A stretch of 64,000 bases of DNA from Streptomyces humidus. Lineage in GTDB: Bacteria > Actinomycetota > Actinomycetes > Streptomycetales > Streptomycetaceae. The stretch's first letter is position 1. Each line of letters starts with the position of its first letter. This document shows positions 8,661-17,902 of this stretch, in pieces. Location: assembly GCF_014649655.1 (NCBI RefSeq), contig NZ_BMTL01000011.1, positions 62,001 to 126,000 on the forward strand, read 5' to 3'. The notes under the pieces are model-generated. The model had not been told where the DNA came from, made no database searches, and saw nothing but the letters and a program-made list of their open reading frames with translations. The translations under genes and the position numbers were made by a program.

Positions 8661-8679
8661 TAGTTAACGCTATTGACTA
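8661..8679. promoter_or_regulatory. operator-like inverted repeat overlapping a candidate -35
   Basis: TAGTTAA-CGCTA-TTGACTA: seven-base arms with one mismatch around a five-base spacer. TTGACT at 8673-8678 is a good -35 and is followed after 18 bases by CATTCT, a passable -10, placing the promoter of the ABC operon under the dyad. The position between the TetR gene and the binding-protein gene suggests that this is the TetR operator. Confidence 0.5.
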
Positions 8680-8789
8680 CGCCATTCACTTGCCTGCATT
8701 CTCTCCACACCCAGTGCTCCACGGCTCGCTCCCCAGCGGCGTCCGCCGAGCGCCACGCGCACCGCCTCCACCCTCCTCCAGGAGCACTC

Positions 8790-10370
8790 ATGCGCCAGAC
8801 CCGTACCCTTGCGGTCCCTGTCACCGCGGCCGTCGCCATGACGGCAGTACTCGCCGGCTGTACCACCACCGGATCGACGTCGGCGGACCAGGGCGGCGCG
8901 GACGCCGCCACGGCGACGAAGATCCGGACGACGATCGACGTGCCGGCCAGCTTCGACCCGGCCAAGGCTCTGTCCCTGCCGGACTACCAGCTCGCCCGGG
9001 ACAGTTACGACACCCTGGTGCGCAAGGACGACGGGGGGCTCGTCGGCGGGCTCGCCACCCAGTGGAAGAACACGCCGACCTCGGCCACGTTCACCCTGCG
9101 CACCGACGCGACCTGCGCCGACGGGACGCCCATCACGCCGACGGTCGTCAAGGGCTCCCTGGACCGCTACATCGACCCGAAGACGGCGGCGCCCGACGTC
9201 CCCACGGTCTTCGGCCCCGGCAACACGGTGAAGGTGACCGCCGACGACGCGGCGCGGACGGTGAAGATCACGCTCGCCAGGCCGTGGGGCGACATGGTCA
9301 CCGGCCTGTCGGTCGCGAGCACGGGCATCGTCTGCCCGGCGGGCCTCAAGGACCTCAAGGCCCTTGCGGCCGGTAAGGCCCAGGGCTCGCAGTCCGGCCC
9401 GTACATACTCCAGAAGTCCCAGTCCGGCGTCTCGTACTCGTACACGCTCCGCCCGGAGTACAAGGCATGGCCGGCCTGGCGCACGAAGATCCCCGGCAAG
9501 GTCGCCAAGACGCTGGAGTACATGGTCTCGCCCGACCCGACGGCGACCGGCAACCTCGTGACCAGCGGCCAGCTCGACATCGGCAAGATCGACGCCTCGG
9601 CCGTCCCGCGCTTCGACGGCGTGAACGGCCAGAGCGTGAGCGTCAGCCGGTTCTCCGACTTCTACCTGCTCTTCAACGAACGGCCCGGCATGGTCTTCGC
9701 GGACGTCGCCGCCCGCCGGGCCGTCGCCCAGGCCGTCGACCGCGCCGCCTTCACCAAGGTCGTCTCGAAGGACACCGGCGAGCCGTCGACGATGTTCGTG
9801 CAGAAGGGCGTCCCCTGCAACGACCCGGGCTCCTCGTTCCTCGTGCCGACGGACAAAGCCGCCGCGGCGACCGTGCTCAAGGGCAAGAAGATCCGCCTCG
9901 TCGGCCCCCAGGTCGTCGGGCCCGCCGGCGCAGGCAACCAGTACGTCCAGGAGGCGCTGCGGGCCGCGGGCGCGGACGTCACCCTCTCCAACGTCGACCT
10001 CGGGACCTGGGTCGGGACCGTGTTCGGCAAGCCCGACGCCTGGGACCTCACGATCTTCGCCGACCTCAACTTCCTCGGCAGCCTCGCCAACCCGCTCGGC
10101 CACTTCGTGGGCCCGACCGTCTCCGAAGGCGGCGGCAACCTCGGCGCGGTGAAGAACCCCGTGGTGAACAAGGCCTTCGCCCAGGGCACCGAGGCGGCGA
10201 CCGAAGAAGCCCGCTGCACCGCCTACCAGACGGCCATCAAGGGCCTGATCTCGCAGGTGGACGGGGTGCCGATGGTCAACGACCCGTACATCTACGCGCT
10301 GCGCAAGGGGTTCAGCGCGAAGATGCTCGGCGGCTCGCTCGACGACCCCATCCTGCGCGTCACCGGCTGA
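8790..10370 (+). CDS. ABC transporter substrate-binding lipoprotein, peptide/nickel family 5
   Basis: 526 aa. The ATG at 8790 follows a ribosome-binding site CAGGAG. A lipoprotein signal peptide ends in the lipobox LAGC with Cys24, so the mature protein is lipid-anchored outside the membrane. The body has the family-5 (DppA/OppA) layout: SFDPAKALSLPDYQLARDSY near residue 55, the LATQWKNTPTSATFTLRTDA segment, and the AVAQAVDRAAFTKVV helix. It would deliver an oligopeptide or related amide to the permeases encoded downstream. It is the first gene of a five-gene operon; a hairpin at 10406-10425 separates it from the amidase, a usual device to keep binding-protein mRNA abundant. Confidence 0.93.
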   Translation: MRQTRTLAVPVTAAVAMTAVLAGCTTTGSTSADQGGADAATATKIRTTIDVPASFDPAKALSLPDYQLARDSYDTLVRKDDGGLVGGLATQWKNTPTSATFTLRTDATCADGTPITPTVVKGSLDRYIDPKTAAPDVPTVFGPGNTVKVTADDAARTVKITLARPWGDMVTGLSVASTGIVCPAGLKDLKALAAGKAQGSQSGPYILQKSQSGVSYSYTLRPEYKAWPAWRTKIPGKVAKTLEYMVSPDPTATGNLVTSGQLDIGKIDASAVPRFDGVNGQSVSVSRFSDFYLLFNERPGMVFADVAARRAVAQAVDRAAFTKVVSKDTGEPSTMFVQKGVPCNDPGSSFLVPTDKAAAATVLKGKKIRLVGPQVVGPAGAGNQYVQEALRAAGADVTLSNVDLGTWVGTVFGKPDAWDLTIFADLNFLGSLANPLGHFVGPTVSEGGGNLGAVKNPVVNKAFAQGTEAATEEARCTAYQTAIKGLISQVDGVPMVNDPYIYALRKGFSAKMLGGSLDDPILRVTG

Positions 10371-10405
10371 CGGACAGGCCGCCCGCACGCGGCGGACACC
10401 ACCCG

Positions 10406-10425
10406 GCCGGACCGAACCGTCCGGC
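10406..10425 (+). terminator. intercistronic hairpin after the binding-protein gene
   Basis: GCCGGAC - CGAACC - GTCCGGC, a perfect seven-base stem with a six-base loop and no T tract. In ABC operons such hairpins stabilise the upstream message or cause partial termination. Confidence 0.5.
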
Positions 10426-10488
10426 ACGGAGAACCCCCGCGCGGAGCCCCGCACCGAGCCCTTGCGCTTTCCCGACAGGAGTCCCCTG

Positions 10489-11916
10489 GTGATCGACCCA
10501 TTCAGCACCGCCCAGCAGATCGCCGACCTCGTGCGCACGAAAGAGGTCAGCCCGGTGGAGGTGGCCGAGACCTACCTCGACCGCATCGAGCGGATCAACC
10601 CGGCCGTCAACGCCGTCGTCTGGCTCGACGCCGACGCCGTGCGCGCGGCGGCCGCCCGGGCCGAGCAGGCGGTGCTGCGGGGTGACCCGCTCGGCCCGCT
10701 GCACGGCGTCCCCATCCCCATCAAGGACCTCAACTCCGTTGCGGGACAGCCCAACACGATGTCGTCGCTGGCGGTCCGGGACACCCCGCAGACGGTCACG
10801 GACCCCGACATCCAGCTCCTCCTCGACGCCGGCGCGATCCCCCTCGGCCGCACCAACTCGCCGGAGTTCGGTGCCCTGACCGTCTCCGAGAACTCCCGGC
10901 ACGGCAAGACGCGCAACCCGTGGAACCCGGCGCACACCTCCGGCGGGTCGAGCGGCGGCGCGTCGGCGGCCGTCGCGGCCGGGCTCGCCCCGGTGGCACA
11001 CGCCTCCGACGGCGGCGGATCGATCCGGGTCCCGGCGTCCGTCACCGGCCTCGTGGGCCTCAAGCCGAGCCGGGGACGCGTGCCCGCGTTCGTCCGGGGC
11101 TGGGAGCACTCGACGACCGAAGGCGCGATCACCCGTACCGTGCACGACGCGGCCCTCATGCTCGACGTGATGGGCCGTGCCGACCGGCTCGGCTGGTACA
11201 GCGCGCCCGATCCGCGCCGACCGTTCATCCAGGAGGTCGGCGCCGATCCCGGACGGCTGCGGATCGGCCTGCTCCTCGACGCGCCGACCGGGCTGCCGGT
11301 CGACGAGGAGTGCCGCACGGCGGCGCTGACGGCCGCGCAGGCACTGCGCGACCTGGGGCACGAGGTCGTCGAGGTCAGTCCCAGGATGTTCTCGCACGAG
11401 GCGATCATGGGCTTCACCTGGACGATCATCAGTGCCTCCACCTACGCCATCGAGGTCGACGACCCCGACGCGGTGGACCCCTACATCCGGCGCCGCAGGG
11501 AGACCGCCCTCGAGGTCACCGCGGGCGAATACGCCCGGACGGCGGCGCGCCTGCAGGCCGAGTCACGCGACGTGGTCGCCCAGTGGGGCAGGGACTTCGA
11601 CGTTCTCCTCACCCCGACCACGGCCGTGGTCGCGCCGCCGGTCGGCCCCGTGTACGACGAGGCGAACTCCGACCCGGACGGCCCGCGGCTCACCGAGACC
11701 CGGATGGTCTCGTTCACCGCGTTCGTCAACATCGCCGGGCTGCCCGCCATCTCGCTGCCCGTCCACACGACCGCGGACGGACTGCCGGTCGGCGCGCAAC
11801 TCATCGGCGCGCCCTACGACGAGGCGACGCTGCTGCGGCTCTCGGCCCAGCTCGAGCCGCGGTTCCGCTGGCACGAGCGGCACCCGGACGACGCGGCACT
11901 CGCGGGGGCGGTGTGA
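10489..11916 (+). CDS. amidase (amidase signature family)
   Basis: 475 aa from GTG 10489, chosen because AGGAG sits seven to eight bases upstream. The Ser-cisSer-Lys triad is complete: Lys79 in GVPIPIKDLN, cis-Ser in TSGGSSGGAS (about 154) and nucleophile Ser178 in SDGGGSIRVPA. These enzymes hydrolyse linear amides (aryl or alkyl amides, carbamoyl compounds, sometimes peptide C-terminal amides) in the cytoplasm. Its stop overlaps the GTG of the permease gene (GTGTGA), so it is translationally coupled to the importer; the likely job is to hydrolyse the amide-containing substrate brought in. GatA is a relative but would sit with gatB/gatC, which are absent. Confidence 0.93.
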   Translation: MIDPFSTAQQIADLVRTKEVSPVEVAETYLDRIERINPAVNAVVWLDADAVRAAAARAEQAVLRGDPLGPLHGVPIPIKDLNSVAGQPNTMSSLAVRDTPQTVTDPDIQLLLDAGAIPLGRTNSPEFGALTVSENSRHGKTRNPWNPAHTSGGSSGGASAAVAAGLAPVAHASDGGGSIRVPASVTGLVGLKPSRGRVPAFVRGWEHSTTEGAITRTVHDAALMLDVMGRADRLGWYSAPDPRRPFIQEVGADPGRLRIGLLLDAPTGLPVDEECRTAALTAAQALRDLGHEVVEVSPRMFSHEAIMGFTWTIISASTYAIEVDDPDAVDPYIRRRRETALEVTAGEYARTAARLQAESRDVVAQWGRDFDVLLTPTTAVVAPPVGPVYDEANSDPDGPRLTETRMVSFTAFVNIAGLPAISLPVHTTADGLPVGAQLIGAPYDEATLLRLSAQLEPRFRWHERHPDDAALAGAV

Positions 11917-12944
11917 GCGCCGGATCAGCGGTCCCGACCGGGCCGCTGCCGGCCGCAACCGTCCGGCTCGCTCCCCGGCTGCGGCTGGGGGGCGGCTGGG
12001 TCGGGTTCGCCGTCCGCCGGGCGGGCGGGCTGCTGATGTCCATGCTGCTGCTCGTCCTCGTGACGTTCCTCATCGTGCCCCTGCTGCCCGGGGACCCGGC
12101 GCGGGCGATCGCCGGCACCAACTCGTCCCCGGCCACGCTCGCGGCGATACGCGGCCGGCTGGGCCTCGACGAGCCGCTGGCGACGCGGTTCGTCCACTAT
12201 GTGGGCGACATCGCCTCCGGACGGCTCGGCACCTCGTTCCGCTTCGACACCCCGGTCGCGGACATCGTCGCGACCCGGATGCCGTACACCGTCCAGCTCG
12301 TCATCCCGGCCGTCCTGATCTCCCTGCTGATCGCCGTTCCGCTGGGCATGACCGTCGGCGTCCTCACCCGTGACGGACGCCGCCGCAGGCTCGGCGTCGG
12401 ATTCGGCACGGTCGCCGGGCTCCTCGCGTCGGCGCCGGTCTACGTCGTCGCGACCCTCCTCATCGTCCTGTTCTCGATCAGCCTCGGGCTGCTGCCGTCC
12501 GGCGGCGCCACGACGCCGAGCGCGCTCATCCTGCCGATCGCCGCGCTCTGCATCGGCCCGGCCTTCGCCATCGCCCGGGTCGTCCGCCAGGAGACGGCCT
12601 CGGTGCTCGCCCAGGACTACATGAGGACCGCTCGCGGCCACCGTCTGGGATCCGTGCGTCTGCACATGCGCCACGCTCTGCCCAACCTCGTGACGAGCGT
12701 CCTCACCCTGAGCGGTCTCGTCCTCACGTCCCTGCTCGGCGGGACGATCATCCTGGAGAACGTCTTCACCTATCCCGGGCTCGGCACCGAGGTCGTCCAG
12801 GCGATCATCTACAAGGACTATCCGGTGATCCAGGGCATCATCCTCGTCGTCGGCATGCTCGCCCTGCTCGTCAACCTCCTGGTCGACGTCGTCCTCGGGA
12901 TCGTCGACCCCCGCACTCTCGAGGGAGGTCGTCGTGGCCACTGA
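11913..12944 (+). CDS. ABC transporter permease, OppB/DppB type
   Basis: 343 aa, GTG start at 11913 overlapping the amidase stop by four bases. Six transmembrane helices are evident; the N-terminal helix and the motif PLLPGDPARAIAG are characteristic of OppB/DppB proteins. The EAA loop for contact with the ATPase is seen as QDYMRTARGHRLGSVRLHMR, followed by HALPNLVTSVLTL. The C-terminus (NLLVDVVLGIVDPRTLEGG) is the standard family ending. It forms the membrane channel with the OppC half of the next gene. Confidence 0.95.
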   Translation: MSAGSAVPTGPLPAATVRLAPRLRLGGGWVGFAVRRAGGLLMSMLLLVLVTFLIVPLLPGDPARAIAGTNSSPATLAAIRGRLGLDEPLATRFVHYVGDIASGRLGTSFRFDTPVADIVATRMPYTVQLVIPAVLISLLIAVPLGMTVGVLTRDGRRRRLGVGFGTVAGLLASAPVYVVATLLIVLFSISLGLLPSGGATTPSALILPIAALCIGPAFAIARVVRQETASVLAQDYMRTARGHRLGSVRLHMRHALPNLVTSVLTLSGLVLTSLLGGTIILENVFTYPGLGTEVVQAIIYKDYPVIQGIILVVGMLALLVNLLVDVVLGIVDPRTLEGGRRGH

Positions 12945-14772
12945 ACCGACCGCGCGCCGATGGCACCGCAACCCGTCACTGCTGTCGGGCGCCGTGATCC
13001 TCGGACTGCTCGTCCTCGTCGCCCTGGTGGCCCCGCTGCTGCTGAGCGGCTCCGCCGAGACCCTCACCGACGACACCCGGCTCGGGGCGGGAGCCGGCCA
13101 TCTGCTGGGCACCGACGCGTTCGGCCGTGACGTCCTCGCCCGGGCGCTCGTCGCGACCCGGCTCACCCTGCTCATGGCCGCCGCCGCCACCGCTGTGTCG
13201 TTCGTCGTCGGCGTCGCGATCGGCGCGCTGGTCCACCTGGCCCCCGGGTGGCTGCGCGAGACCTGCCTGCGGCTCATCGACTCGGCGGTGGCCTTCCCCT
13301 CGCTCGTGCTGGCCCTCGTCATCGCGGCGGTGCTCGGACCGGGTATGGGGTCCGCGATCGTCGCGATCGCCGTCGCCGGCGTCCCCGGGTTCGCACGGCT
13401 GACGGCGAATCTCGCCGCGACCGTCGCGGACAAGGACTACGTGCTCACCGCGCGCCTGCTCGGCGTTCCGGGCCTGCGCATCCTGGGCCGGCACGTCCTG
13501 CCCAACATCAGCGGCCCTCTGCTGGTGCTCCTCAGTTCCAGCTTCACCCTGTCCCTGCTCGACATCAGCAGTCTGTCGTTCGTCGGCCTCGGCGTGCAGA
13601 GCCCGCAGTACGACTGGGGCCGGCTGCTCAACGAGGCACTGCCGTCGATCTTCGCCCAGCCGTCGCTCGTGATCGCTCCGTCGATCATGCTCATCGTCAC
13701 CGGCGTGGGCGCCATGCTCCTCGGAGACGGCGTGGCCTCGCTCGTCGACCCGCGAACCCGCGGCGCGGCGCTCGCACCGGCCAAGGCCGGCCCGGCGGGA
13801 CCGGCCGCACCGGCACAGGACGACACGGCGCGGGCGCCTCAGGCGTCCGACGGGGCGGCGGCCGGGACGGAGCAGGACGGACTGCTGACCGTCGACGGGC
13901 TGACCGTGCGGGCCGGCGACCGGACACTCGTCGACGACGTGTCGTTCACCATCGGGGCCGGTCAGATCGTCGGCCTCGTCGGGGAGTCGGGCTCGGGCAA
14001 GTCCACCATCGCCATGGCGGTCGCGGGCCTGCTCCCCGAGGGCGTGCGGGCGAACGCCTCGCGCCTTGCCCTCGGCGACCTCGACCTGCTCGGCACACCG
14101 CCGGAGCGACGCCTCGCGACCGAGATCGGCATCGTCTACCAGGACCCGATCGGCACGTTCAACCCCGCGCTGAGGCTCGGCACCCAGCTCACCGAGGTGG
14201 CCAGGGTGCATCTGGGGACGTCCCGGCGGCAGGCCGCGAAGGACATGGTCCGGGCACTGGCCGACATCCACGTCACGGAGCCGGACCGGCGACTGCGCCA
14301 GCACCCGCACGAGCTGAGCGGCGGCATGCTCCAGCGCGCCTCGATCGCCTCCGCGATGACGACGAACCCGCGGCTGCTCATCGCCGACGAACCGACGACG
14401 GCCCTCGACGTCACCGTCCAGGCGGAGGTGCTGCGGCAGTTCCGGCGCATCAACCGCGAGCACGGCACGGCCATGCTGTTCATCTCGCACGACATCGGTG
14501 TGGTCGGCGTGCTCTGTGACACCGTCCTGGTGCTCCACGGCGGCCGGGTCGTCGACCGGACGACGGGCGCCGACCTGCGCCGGGGGACGGTCACCCACCC
14601 CTACACCCGCGCTCTGCTCGCGGCGACGCCCGCCGCCGTCGAGGCCGGTGGAACCCTCAGCGCGGTCCGGTGGACGGCCGACGCGCATGCGGCGCAGCCG
14701 AGCGGGGCGCCGTCGGACGACCTTTCCGACAAAGCCGCGGACCGCCCCCCGGCCGCGGAAAGGAGCCGCTGA
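12934..14772 (+). CDS. fused ABC permease-ATPase (OppC-OppD)
   Basis: 612 aa, GTG start at 12934 overlapping the OppB gene. Residues 1-275 are an OppC/DppC permease (six helices; HLLGTDAFGRDVLARALVAT; EAA loop KDYVLTARLLGVPGLRILGR; HVLPNISGPLLVL; ends VDPRTRG). An Ala/Pro-rich linker of about 40 residues follows. From about 315 there is a complete ATPase: Walker A GESGSGKST, Q-loop VYQDPIGTF, signature LSGGMLQRA, Walker B LLIADEPTTALD, H-loop SHD, and the oligopeptide C-terminal extension (THPYTRALLAATP). OppC and OppD are usually separate proteins; here the fusion fixes one ATPase to one permease, with OppF supplied by the next gene. Confidence 0.95.
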   Translation: MATEPTARRWHRNPSLLSGAVILGLLVLVALVAPLLLSGSAETLTDDTRLGAGAGHLLGTDAFGRDVLARALVATRLTLLMAAAATAVSFVVGVAIGALVHLAPGWLRETCLRLIDSAVAFPSLVLALVIAAVLGPGMGSAIVAIAVAGVPGFARLTANLAATVADKDYVLTARLLGVPGLRILGRHVLPNISGPLLVLLSSSFTLSLLDISSLSFVGLGVQSPQYDWGRLLNEALPSIFAQPSLVIAPSIMLIVTGVGAMLLGDGVASLVDPRTRGAALAPAKAGPAGPAAPAQDDTARAPQASDGAAAGTEQDGLLTVDGLTVRAGDRTLVDDVSFTIGAGQIVGLVGESGSGKSTIAMAVAGLLPEGVRANASRLALGDLDLLGTPPERRLATEIGIVYQDPIGTFNPALRLGTQLTEVARVHLGTSRRQAAKDMVRALADIHVTEPDRRLRQHPHELSGGMLQRASIASAMTTNPRLLIADEPTTALDVTVQAEVLRQFRRINREHGTAMLFISHDIGVVGVLCDTVLVLHGGRVVDRTTGADLRRGTVTHPYTRALLAATPAAVEAGGTLSAVRWTADAHAAQPSGAPSDDLSDKAADRPPAAERSR

Positions 14773-15599
14773 TGTCCGTCACCGCCACCACCACACCGGA
14801 CCCGCAGGCGGCCACTGCGCTGCTGCGGGTCGAGGACCTGACCGTCGAGCTCGGCCACGGCGCCGCGGCCCGCAGGGTGCTCAAGGGGGTCTCCTTCGAC
14901 ATCCCCCGGGGCAGCACTCTCGCACTCGTCGGAGAGTCCGGTTCGGGCAAGACGACGCTCGCGCGGACGCTCGTCGGCGTCTACCGGCCGTCGAGCGGCC
15001 GGATCCTCGTGGACGACGCCCCGCTGCGCACCTCGCGCGGACGGGCGGGAGCCGGGACGGTCCAGATGATCCCGCAGGACCCGTACTCCTCGTTCGACCC
15101 CCGGCGCACCGTCGCCCAGTCGCTCGCCGAGGCGCTCGATCCGGTCCGGGCCCGGGTGAAACCGGTCCGGACCCGGATCGCCGAGCTGCTCGGCCAGGTG
15201 AGCCTCGACCCGGACGCCATGGACCGCTACCCGCACGAGTTCTCCGGCGGCCAACGGCAGCGGCTGGCGATCGCACGGGCCCTCGCGCCGGGTCCCCGGT
15301 TCGTCATCGCCGACGAGATCACCTCGGCCCTCGACCTGACGACCCAGGCGGAGATCCTCAACCTGCTCGCCGATCTGCGCCGCCGGCTCTCGCTGACGAT
15401 GCTGTTCATCTCGCACGACCTGGCCGTCGTGCGGCACGTGAGCGACACGGTCGCGGTCCTGCTGCACGGGGACCTCGTCGAGTTCGGCCCGACCGCGGCC
15501 ACCTTCGCCGCGCCGAACCACCCGTACACCGCTCAACTCCTCGCGTCCGTCCCGGGAGACCCGAGGTTCCGCCTCGACGACGGGCCGGCCACGGCGTGA
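14772..15599 (+). CDS. oligopeptide ABC transporter ATPase, OppF type
   Basis: 275 aa, ATG start overlapping the previous stop (TGATG). All ATPase motifs are present: Walker A GESGSGKTT, Q-loop IPQDPYSSFDPRRTV (the SSFDPR text is typical of OppF/DppF), signature FSGGQRQRL, Walker B RFVIADEITSALD, H-loop ISHDL, and the C-terminal NHPYTAQLLASVP. It pairs with the ATPase half of the preceding fusion protein to drive import. Last gene of the operon; a strong hairpin follows at 15629-15668. Confidence 0.95.
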   Translation: MSVTATTTPDPQAATALLRVEDLTVELGHGAAARRVLKGVSFDIPRGSTLALVGESGSGKTTLARTLVGVYRPSSGRILVDDAPLRTSRGRAGAGTVQMIPQDPYSSFDPRRTVAQSLAEALDPVRARVKPVRTRIAELLGQVSLDPDAMDRYPHEFSGGQRQRLAIARALAPGPRFVIADEITSALDLTTQAEILNLLADLRRRLSLTMLFISHDLAVVRHVSDTVAVLLHGDLVEFGPTAATFAAPNHPYTAQLLASVPGDPRFRLDDGPATA

Positions 15600-15628
15600 G
15601 GGGACCGGACGAGGGTGCGGCTCTCGGC

Positions 15629-15668
15629 CCGCCGACCGGCCCGTGCCCTTCGGCGGTCCGGTCGGCGG
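15629..15668. terminator. bidirectional terminator between convergent genes
   Basis: Perfect 11-base inverted repeat CCGCCGACCGG / CCGGTCGGCGG with an 18-base loop, in the 106-base gap between the convergent OppF and GH43 genes. No T tract, as usual in Streptomyces. Confidence 0.6.
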
Positions 15669-15705
15669 TCCGTGCCGGTCGGCGGCCGGCCTCTCTCGTC
15701 CTGGG

Positions 15706-17136
15706 TCAGCTCGTCACGCGGAAGGTGGCGTCGCCGCGAGCTGTCGCGGTGGTGACCGGGTCGAGCTTCAGGTAGTAGGCGTAGTGGCGGATGTACCGGT
15801 CGGGGTGGTTGTAGGAACGGAACGACGACCAGGCCGGGTCGGCGAGACCGGCGACCTTCAGGAAGGTCGCGTCCGCGGCGAACTGGCTGCTTCCGTCGTT
15901 GCGGACCAGCCGGAAGTCGTAGTCGGCGTGCCGCAGGAAGTATCCGGGGTAGTTCACCGACTCGAAGGAGACGCTGCCGGAGCCCGCCAGGCCGGGCCGT
16001 AGCCGGAACTGCGCGTCCGCTCCGGTGATGTTCTGGTCGATGCGCACGTCGAAGTCGGTGTGCCGTACGTACCGGTCCTGGAAGTTGTACGACTGGAGCC
16101 GGTTGGCCGCGGTGCCGGGCCAGCGCGCCAGCACGCGGCTCTCCTCGGCTGCCGTCAGGTTCAGGATCCAGCCGTGGCGCTTCTTGGTGCCGCCCATGTG
16201 GTAGCTGCTCGACGCCGGCTTCCGGTAGGCCGCGGGATCGGACGGGTCGGTCGTCACGACCGGCATGTAGCCGCCGCTGGTGGCGTACTGGTCGAGGTAG
16301 AGCGCCCACTTGCCGGTGCCGTTGAACTTCATCCACATCGGACCCTCGACCTGGGAGCCCGTCAGGCCGATGCCGGAGAGGTTGCCCAGGCTGGTCCAGG
16401 TCCCGAGGATCGAGTTGCTGCCCTCGAGGGTGATCTGCCCGTCGCCGGAGGCCCTTACGTAGCGGTAGTCGCCCACTCCGGAGGGCACCTCGATGATCTG
16501 GGTGTCGATGATCTCCTGGGCGCCGGGGCGGACGATGTAGGCCTGCGGGGTGGTGATGGTGCGGAAGTCGCTGGTGCGGGCGTAGAAGATGCGGTGCTTC
16601 GTTGCGCCGTTGAGCGGCACGTTCGTCGCCCAGTACAGGACGTAGTCGTTGGTCGCGGGGTTCCAGATCGCCTCGGGCGCCCAGGCGTTGCGTCCGTCGG
16701 GGATCGCGCCGGCGACGTCGAGCAGCCACGGCTGCGACCAGGTGACCAGGTCGGTGGACTCCCACAACACCAGGTTGCGGCTGCCGTTGTTGATGGCGGC
16801 GTTCCAGTCCTGCCCGCAGCCGATGCACAGGTCGGTCGCGATGATCCAGTACTTGCTGCCGTCGGGGGACCTCACGAACGCGGGGTCGCGCACGCCTTTC
16901 GTGCCGACGGGGGAGCGCAGGACCATGCCGCCGCCGTCGAGGTCGTTCCAGTGCAGGCCGTCGCTGCTGTGCGAGAGGTACAGCTGCTGACTTTCCGCCC
17001 CCTCCCCGGTGAAGTGCACCATCAGGTAGCCGGAGTCGGCGGCGGCCGCCTTCTGAGGTGTGGTCAGGGTTTGTGAGGTGAAGAAGAGACCGACGGCGAC
17101 GAGTATCGCCGCGAGCCGGGTGAGGACCCTTGACAT
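15706..17136 (-). CDS. secreted glycoside hydrolase family 43-like enzyme with C-terminal AbfB domain
   Basis: 476 aa. A Sec signal peptide (RLAAILVAVGLFFTSQTL ... AAAADSG) indicates secretion. Residues 35-320 form a GH43-type five-bladed propeller: VRDPAFVRSPDG holds the general-base Asp, NAWAPEAIWNP and TDLCIGCGQDWN are propeller strands, and GSQVEGPMWMKFNG holds the likely general-acid Glu. Residues 335-476 are an AbfB (CBM42) beta-trefoil with repeated YxxxRYVRHxDFDVRID-like blocks, which binds arabinofuranose side chains. Likely substrate: arabinan or arabinoxylan. The ATG at 17136 is preceded by AGGAAA. Upstream lies a paired direct repeat at 17370-17398 that may bind a regulator. Works alongside the GH51 enzyme at 54067. 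Confidence 0.88.
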   Translation of the reverse strand: MSRVLTRLAAILVAVGLFFTSQTLTTPQKAAAADSGYLMVHFTGEGAESQQLYLSHSSDGLHWNDLDGGGMVLRSPVGTKGVRDPAFVRSPDGSKYWIIATDLCIGCGQDWNAAINNGSRNLVLWESTDLVTWSQPWLLDVAGAIPDGRNAWAPEAIWNPATNDYVLYWATNVPLNGATKHRIFYARTSDFRTITTPQAYIVRPGAQEIIDTQIIEVPSGVGDYRYVRASGDGQITLEGSNSILGTWTSLGNLSGIGLTGSQVEGPMWMKFNGTGKWALYLDQYATSGGYMPVVTTDPSDPAAYRKPASSSYHMGGTKKRHGWILNLTAAEESRVLARWPGTAANRLQSYNFQDRYVRHTDFDVRIDQNITGADAQFRLRPGLAGSGSVSFESVNYPGYFLRHADYDFRLVRNDGSSQFAADATFLKVAGLADPAWSSFRSYNHPDRYIRHYAYYLKLDPVTTATARGDATFRVTS

Positions 17137-17359
17137 GTGCGTTTCCTGTCTCTGTGCGGATGCCGGGACGGGTGGGAGGCGGAGAGTCAGGCGTCCGACC
17201 GCTGAAGCCGTCGGACGAGCCGCTCCTCGCCCGCGGATGTGGGAGTAATGCTCATGACAGGTGCGTCCTTGTTCTTCGCCCCGGGTATGGGGGTTGGGGG
17301 GTGCGGAGGTGTGGAGGTGCGGGGTGCGGGCGAAGGCGGGAGCCGGCCGAGAGGTTTCC

Positions 17360-17398
17360 GGTGACGGTCACCTTGTTCGAAATGTCGTACCTTGTTCG
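17360..17398. promoter_or_regulatory. palindrome plus 19-base-spaced direct repeats upstream of the GH43 gene
   Basis: A perfect palindrome GGTGAC-G-GTCACC (17360-17372) abuts two identical decamers ACCTTGTTCG at 17370-17379 and 17389-17398, 19 bases apart, so on nearly the same DNA face. The local AT content is higher than around it. The elements lie about 225 bases upstream of the GH43 start and could be sites for a sugar-responsive activator or repressor. Confidence 0.4.
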
Positions 17399-17902
17399 TA
17401 AATTCTGCGAAAAGTTAGAGGGAGGCGAGTGCGGGTGTCAAGAGGGAAGCAGAGAAGCGGAGTTGACTCCGACGGTCCTCCGCCCGTCTTCCGTCCGTCC
17501 TGCCGGACCGGTTCCGATCCTGGCTCGTCGCCGTCACCGTGCGCCAGATCCGTGACCGGTGGCGTGGAGGGCGACCCTGTGTCGCGCTCGTCCGAGCTGA
17601 TCCCGGCGGAGGGGCTGCCGGCCGGCCTCGCGCCGGTGCCGGCGCCGGTCGGCCTGGCCGCCCTGGTGCTGGCCAGGACGCCGGGGGCGGACTCGGCCGG
17701 GGCGGCCGTCGGCGAGGGCGCGCGCACGGCGAGCGGTGCGAGCCGTACGGCGCGGACGATCGCCGAGCCCGCCGCGGAGCCCGCCGCGACGGCGGCCGCG
17801 GGCGCCGTCACGCTGGTGGCTGCCGTCGCGGCCTGGTACGGCGTCACGGGATCGCCGAGCCGCCCCCGGCCCGCCGTCGCCGACTCGCGGATGGTCGTTT
17901 CG

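Noticed and set aside
17368..17847. Minus-strand Ala/Thr-rich frame upstream of the GH43 gene
   Set aside because: Low-complexity, no domain, no ribosome-binding site, and it spans the regulatory repeats.
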